In this document: positions 60,544 through 64,000 of the stretch, in pieces
Layout of the letters: each line of letters starts with the position of its first letter
How positions within the stretch are numbered: position 1 is the first letter of the stretch
Assembly: GCF_014384765.1 (NCBI RefSeq)
Contig: NZ_JACRSP010000001.1
Location: forward strand, 671,766 to 735,765
Reading direction: 5' to 3'
Length of the DNA stretch: 64,000 bases
DNA from: Feifania hominis
GTDB lineage: Bacteria > Bacillota > Clostridia > Oscillospirales > Feifaniaceae
Program-made: the position numbers and the translations under genes
The notes under the pieces: model-generated
Database searches by the model: none
The model's input: only the letters and a program-made list of their open reading frames with translations
Told to the model about the DNA's origin: nothing

Positions 60544-61052
60544 AAAAGCTTGCCGTGAGAAATCTGCGTCTATGCACCAAGGATTGTCTGTGCCTGTACG
60601 TCTGCCCCACCGGCGCGACCGACACGGAGAACAGCATCATTGACACCGACAAATGTCTGGGCTGTGGAGTCTGTGCCGACGCCTGTCCCAGCGGGGCGAT
60701 CTCGATGGTTCCGGTGGAGTATCCCCCGCAGCAGAAAAAAGCTGACGGTGTGGTCGCGCACGCCAACCGTCTCGCCCACAGCAAAGCGCAGCAGGAGAAG
60801 ATCGCTCTGCAGCTGGCGCAGCACGCGCACAGCGACAGCCTCTATCGTCTCATGAGTGCGATTGCGAAATCGGTGCGCCTGGTCAATGAGGACCTCCTGC
60901 GCGAGGCCGGATACATGCTGCCTCAGAGTCAGAACACACATACGCTGCTGCGCGAATGGGTTGCCAATCCCCCCTCGCCCGATTTTCCGGCCGACGCGGC
61001 GAAAAAGCTTTTGGAACAGCTTGCCTGCAACGAAGAAGCGCTGGTGAAATAA
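60540..61052 (+). CDS. 4Fe-4S ferredoxin-domain protein
   Basis: A 170-residue iron-sulfur protein. Residues 12-22 carry an unusual first site C-x3-C-x-C-x3-CP (Cys12, 16, 18, 22). The second is standard: Cys39-x-x-Cys42-x-x-Cys45-x3-Cys49-Pro (KCLGCGVCADACPSG). The other 120 residues are helical, with no known domain. It overlaps the double-rubredoxin gene by 4 bp, so the two are translationally coupled and may exchange electrons. The tail could be a partner-binding region. Confidence 0.88.
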   Translation: MKKLAVRNLRLCTKDCLCLYVCPTGATDTENSIIDTDKCLGCGVCADACPSGAISMVPVEYPPQQKKADGVVAHANRLAHSKAQQEKIALQLAQHAHSDSLYRLMSAIAKSVRLVNEDLLREAGYMLPQSQNTHTLLREWVANPPSPDFPADAAKKLLEQLACNEEALVK

Positions 61053-61090
61053 CACAGGCTGTCGTGTAGGAAGCCATTTTACGAAACAAA

Positions 61091-61124
61091 AGAACCCGGG
61101 GCAGCGAAAGCAGCCCCGGGTTCT
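61091..61124. terminator. Terminator between the ferredoxin gene and rplL
   Basis: 12-bp stem AGAACCCGGGGC (61091-61102 with 61113-61124) with an inner GC-GAAA-GC loop. Serves both convergent units. Confidence 0.85.
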
Positions 61125-61202
61125 CTATATCTATGAATCGCAATATCTTCAGCCAAACTCGCAAAGCGCCGGTTCCGACTGAAGACAAAGGCAAAGCAAC
61201 TC

Positions 61203-61577
61203 TTATTTCAGCTCGACTTTCGCGCCGGCTTCCTCGAGCTTCTTCTTCATGGCCTCGGCATCGTCCTTGCCGACACCCTCTTTGACGGTCTTCGGAGCGC
61301 CGTCGACCAGCTCTTTCGCCTCTTTCAGGCCAAGGCCGGTGATCTCGCGCACGATCTTGATGACATTGATCTTGCTGGCGCCGGCTTCCGCAAGCACGAC
61401 GTCGAAATCGCTCTTCTCCTCAGCAGCCGGGGCAGCGCCGCCAGCGGCAGGAGCGGCAGCAACCGCAACCGGGGCAGCGGAGACGCCGAATTCTTCTTCC
61501 AGGGCTTTGACAAGCTCAGCCAGCTCAAGAACTTTCAGTTCTTTGACGGCTTCCATAATCTCAGTAACTTTAGACAT
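61203..61577 (-). CDS. rplL: 50S ribosomal protein L7/L12
   Basis: Flexible stalk protein that recruits translation GTPases. It has 124 residues: an N-terminal dimer domain ([19 protein letters not shown]), an Ala/Pro-rich hinge ([18 protein letters not shown]) and the C-terminal factor-binding domain with [23 protein letters not shown]. It follows rplJ by 36 bp. The usual next genes rpoB-rpoC are 11.5 kb away. Confidence 0.99.
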   Translation of the reverse strand: MSKVTEIMEAVKELKVLELAELVKALEEEFGVSAAPVAVAAAPAAGGAAPAAEEKSDFDVVLAEAGASKINVIKIVREITGLGLKEAKELVDGAPKTVKEGVGKDDAEAMKKKLEEAGAKVELK

Positions 61578-61613
61578 GGTAGTACCTCCTATTTACTCTT
61601 TCTACTATACTTA

Positions 61614-62192
61614 CTATTCAGCCTCGGCAGGTGCCTCTGCTTCGGCATTCACCGCGGCAGCCTCAGGCGCCTCGGCGCTCGCTGCGACGGGCTCGCCCGC
61701 CTCCAGCTTCTCTTTGATCGCGTTGAGCACAACGGCAAGACCAACGATCGGAGAATTGAATCCATACAGAACCTGTGCAACCAGAGTCTCTCTCGAGGGC
61801 AGTTTTGCGAGACGATCGATCTCCTCCACGGAGACCACCTTGCCGTCAACGAAGCCCGCCTTCACTTTCAGGCAGTCACCATTTTTGGAAGAGAACTCAT
61901 GGATGATCTTGGCCGGAGCGATCGGATCCTCCTCGCAGAGAGCAAGAGCCGTCGTACCGTTGAGAACCTCATCGAGTTCATAGCCGAGCTCCTTGGTTGC
62001 AAAGCGGGTCAGTGTGTTCTTGACGACCGCATACTCGACGCCGGCTTTTCTGAACTCAGCGCGAAGTTTGGTATCCGCTTCTACCGTAATGCCCTTGTAA
62101 TCAACAAAGACGCCGGAAGCGGCCTTTTTCATCTTCTCGGTCAGTTCAACAACAGCCTGTTTCTTCTGTTCCAGAATTTTTGCGCTTGGCAT
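61614..62192 (-). CDS. rplJ: 50S ribosomal protein L10
   Basis: Anchors the L7/L12 stalk on the ribosome. It has 192 residues: core KKAASGVFVDYKGITVEADT and VVKNTLTRFA, and a C-terminal helix that binds L7/L12, followed by an Ala/Glu-rich tail longer than usual. ATG 62192 has GGAGGTGA upstream; the 36 codons before it belong to the leader. It is the first gene of rplJL and carries the usual regulatory leader. Confidence 0.98.
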   Translation of the reverse strand: MPSAKILEQKKQAVVELTEKMKKAASGVFVDYKGITVEADTKLRAEFRKAGVEYAVVKNTLTRFATKELGYELDEVLNGTTALALCEEDPIAPAKIIHEFSSKNGDCLKVKAGFVDGKVVSVEEIDRLAKLPSRETLVAQVLYGFNSPIVGLAVVLNAIKEKLEAGEPVAASAEAPEAAAVNAEAEAPAEAE

Positions 62193-62362
62193 ACATTTCA
62201 CCTCCATTGCGAATGAATCTGTCATTCGCCATAACGAGACAAAAGAGAAGCGCTCCTCTGCAGACAGCAAAAGAGCGCCAAACAATCTTGTTTTCAGCAT
62301 CTCTCCTCGGCAGGCAGAAAAATCTTTTCAGCTTACGCACCTACTGTCTATGGATCAAATGA
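62193..62362 (-). ncRNA. L10 leader (autoregulatory rplJL leader)
   Basis: About 170-nt leader. On the minus strand it contains CTGCCTGCCGAGGAG, like the CUGCCGAGG of Firmicute L10 leaders, then a hairpin GCGCTC/GAGCGC (62278-62273 with 62255-62250) followed by TTCTCTTTT, a terminator-like attenuator. L10-L12 binding would end transcription early. Confidence 0.65.
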
Positions 62363-62369
62363 CTTTATT

Positions 62370-62397
62370 AGTATACCATATCCACATCATTTGTCAA
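62370..62397 (-). promoter_or_regulatory. Promoter of rplJL
   Basis: TTGACA (62397-62392), 16 nt, TATACT (62375-62370). The -35 overlaps the stop region of the MATE gene at 62394. Confidence 0.85.
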
Positions 62398-63812
62398 TTC
62401 TTTTTGCAAAGTTCCTGTTCCCCATGGGCCGGTAAGCCCGCCCGGCCTACACAGCGCCGCAGCCAGCCGCCAAACCGGTAGTAGAGACAAAACAGTACGC
62501 TTGTCACAACCCAGCTGATCGGGTAACTCGCAAGGACGGTGGAGAGCTCGGGTCGGATGGGCAGCAGTGTGAAAATCCACACAATTCTCAACACGCACAC
62601 ACCGCCTCCCGTCATGAGCATGGGCATCAGCGCATCTCCGCAGCCGCGTATGGTGCTGGCCAAAATCTCAATGCAGACGTAGGTGACGTAATATGGCACC
62701 ATCCCAAAGACAATCTGCCGGCCGATTTCAATGACAGTCGCATCATCGGTAAAAATGCCGAGCAGCGGCCCTGACAGGGTGCAGTAGAACAGGCTTGTGA
62801 CCACCGCCGTTCCCGCAGCGAGACCGAGACCGATTTTTACACTCTCTTTCATCCGGTCGTATTTCCGGGCTCCGAAATTCTGTCCGACAAAGGTTGTCAT
62901 GGCAATTCCATAGGCGCTCAGAATCATCCAGAAGAAGCCGTCTATCTTTCCGTGCGCCGTCCACGCCGCAACGGTGTCTGTTCCAAAGGAGTTGATACGG
63001 GACTGGATGAGTACGTTTGAAATGGCATACATATTTGACTGCAGGCCCGCCGGAAGTCCCACGCGGACAACGCGCCAGAGCATGCCGCGAACCATTCGGA
63101 GCTTTTTCGGCACGAGGCGGTAACAGGCATTTGTGTTGCAAAGTGACAGGACGATCAATACGGCGCTGAGTGTCTGAGAGATGATGGTGGCCAGTGCCGC
63201 TCCAAACACACCCATGTGAAAACCCGCCACAAAGAGAATGTCCAACACCACATTGGTCAGGCACGCCGCAATGAGGAAGTTGACCGGCCGTCTGGTATCC
63301 CCCACGGCCCGCAGAACGCCCGCCCCCATATTGTAGATGAAAGACGGCACCATTCCAAGTAAAATTACCCGAATATAAGTCAGCGCATAGGGCAGCACAT
63401 CTGCCGGCGTATCCATAGCCCGCAGCGCTGCAGGGGCACAGAGCAGCCCCACCACGCTCAGACCGGCACCACCGATGAGCGCCAAAAGCATAGAGGTATG
63501 CACGGCGGAGTCGACCTCCTCATGCTTCCCTGCGCCGTAGATCTGCGCGACAACCACTGTTGTCCCCGAGGAGAGCCCGACGAATAGATTGGTGATGATG
63601 CTCACCAGCACACCCGTCGCTCCGCCGACCGCGCCGAGCGCCTGCTTTCCGACAAAGCGGCCGACGATCATGGCGTCGGCTGTGTTGTAGAGCTGTTGAA
63701 AGAACGTACCAAACAAAACCGGAAAAAAGAGCGACAGTAGCTGGCGCCAGATGACGCCCTGTGTGATGTCGACTCCCATTCCGGTATCCATGGTCTTTCG
63801 TTTGAATTTCAT
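62394..63812 (-). CDS. MATE-family efflux transporter
   Basis: A 472-residue membrane protein with 12 transmembrane segments in two similar halves. FPVLFGTFFQQLYNTADAMIVGRF at the start and LQSNMYAISNVLIQSRINSFG at the start of the second half are MATE hallmarks of the DinF/NorM-like clade. It would export cationic drugs or metabolites with sodium or proton. GGATCG lies upstream of ATG 63812. It stands alone between the rplJL promoter and a tRNA terminator. Confidence 0.92.
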   Translation of the reverse strand: MKFKRKTMDTGMGVDITQGVIWRQLLSLFFPVLFGTFFQQLYNTADAMIVGRFVGKQALGAVGGATGVLVSIITNLFVGLSSGTTVVVAQIYGAGKHEEVDSAVHTSMLLALIGGAGLSVVGLLCAPAALRAMDTPADVLPYALTYIRVILLGMVPSFIYNMGAGVLRAVGDTRRPVNFLIAACLTNVVLDILFVAGFHMGVFGAALATIISQTLSAVLIVLSLCNTNACYRLVPKKLRMVRGMLWRVVRVGLPAGLQSNMYAISNVLIQSRINSFGTDTVAAWTAHGKIDGFFWMILSAYGIAMTTFVGQNFGARKYDRMKESVKIGLGLAAGTAVVTSLFYCTLSGPLLGIFTDDATVIEIGRQIVFGMVPYYVTYVCIEILASTIRGCGDALMPMLMTGGGVCVLRIVWIFTLLPIRPELSTVLASYPISWVVTSVLFCLYYRFGGWLRRCVGRAGLPAHGEQELCKKN

Positions 63813-63840
63813 ATGTCACGATCCTGTTCACTTCAAATAA

Positions 63841-63882
63841 AAAACCCACAAAGCTTGAACAATCAGCGTTTGTGGGCTTTTT
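63841..63882 (-). terminator. Terminator downstream of the tRNA-Gln remnant
   Basis: AAAACCCACAAA (63841-63852) pairs with TTTGTGGGCTTTT (about 63869-63881), followed on the minus strand by a T-run. Confidence 0.8.
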
Positions 63883-63930
63883 GGTTGCGAGAGAAGGATT
63901 CGAACCCTCACAAGCAGAGTCAGAGTCTAC
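63882..63930 (-). pseudogene. 3' fragment of a tRNA-Gln(CTG) gene (possible att site)
   Basis: On the minus strand: anticodon stem GTAGA/TCTGC with loop CTCTGAC (anticodon CTG), a 4-nt variable loop, T-arm GAGGG-TTCGAAT-CCTTC, acceptor 3' strand TCTCGCA, then A and CCA at 63884-63882. The matching 5' half (acceptor TGCGAGA and D-arm) is absent: the DNA beyond 63931 is unrelated and A+T-rich. This is the typical remnant left where an element integrated into the 3' end of a tRNA gene. Confidence 0.7.
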
Positions 63931-64000
63931 CCTCCGCTTCACAAAAACCCTTGTTTTTCTAAGGAAGAAAGCACTTTAAAAATCGCACTGACATTAATAC

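Noticed and set aside
63520..63942. Minus-strand open frame reading through the tRNA fragment into the MATE gene
   Set aside because: Its first residues (DSACEGSNPSLA) are a typical false translation of a tRNA 3' half, and the rest is out of frame with the MATE protein.

Overview
The window is chromosomal DNA from a G+C-rich, anaerobic, Gram-positive bacterium of the class Clostridia. An Oscillospiraceae/Ruminococcaceae-like gut lineage is my inference. The grounds are rubrerythrin and PerR oxygen defence, S-layer-homology (SLH) surface proteins, a BclA-like collagen protein typical of exosporia, DUF4358 and DUF2207 proteins, Rrf2, an rpoB-rpoC-L7Ae-rpsL-rpsG-fusA-tuf order of Firmicutes type, and strong AGGAGG ribosome binding sites. 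No full-length mobile element, transposase or CRISPR array is visible.

Layout. 0-2.4 kb (minus): a DMT exporter, an AEC carrier and a hypoxanthine-DNA glycosylase in one operon. 2.5-4.4 kb: a 58-residue Cys/Asn-rich protein, a PGRP-type amidase, rubrerythrin behind a hairpin leader, and a TfoX C-terminal-domain protein. 4.4-7.4 kb (minus): a polysaccharide flippase and pyruvate kinase. 7.5 kb: tRNA-Pro(CGG). 7.8-9.3 kb (minus): the collagen-like protein. 9.6-17.3 kb (plus): cell-surface genes, namely an SLH/M13 metallopeptidase, a nucleotide kinase-like protein, a lipoprotein and a 1220-residue beta-helix/SLH protein behind a structured leader.

17.5-24.7 kb is metabolic. A three-gene operon (corrinoid-type methyltransferase, cysteine desulfidase family, membrane transporter) diverges from a LysR regulator across a perfect palindrome. 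An iron alcohol dehydrogenase and a PatB/MalY C-S lyase follow. 24.8-38.8 kb (minus) holds DUF2207/LemA, the dgt-dnaG-rpoD replication/transcription operon, a sodium:solute symporter with a terminator-containing leader, an A+T-richer ADP-ribosylglycohydrolase, yigZ-hflX and a 2-hydroxyacid dehydrogenase. 37.6-49.7 kb (minus) is the str/rpo operon in reverse.

50-61 kb holds Rrf2, murC, ftsH, GNAT, a second iron alcohol dehydrogenase, a CofE-like protein, a triple helix-hairpin-helix protein, a PBP5-fold protein that has lost its catalytic motifs, and a PerR unit with a rubredoxin-type protein and a ferredoxin. This block lies between rplJL (61.2-62.2 kb) and rpoBC, which are usually adjacent. 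The window ends with a MATE transporter and a 3' fragment of a tRNA-Gln gene, which looks like the scar or edge of an integrated element lying beyond the right edge.

The strongest candidates for something new are the catalytically dead PBP5 paralogue, the Cys/Asn-rich peptide beside the amidase, the methyltransferase/desulfidase/transporter operon, the PerR-linked double-rubredoxin/ferredoxin pair, and the structured leaders of rubrerythrin, the SLH giant and the symporter.
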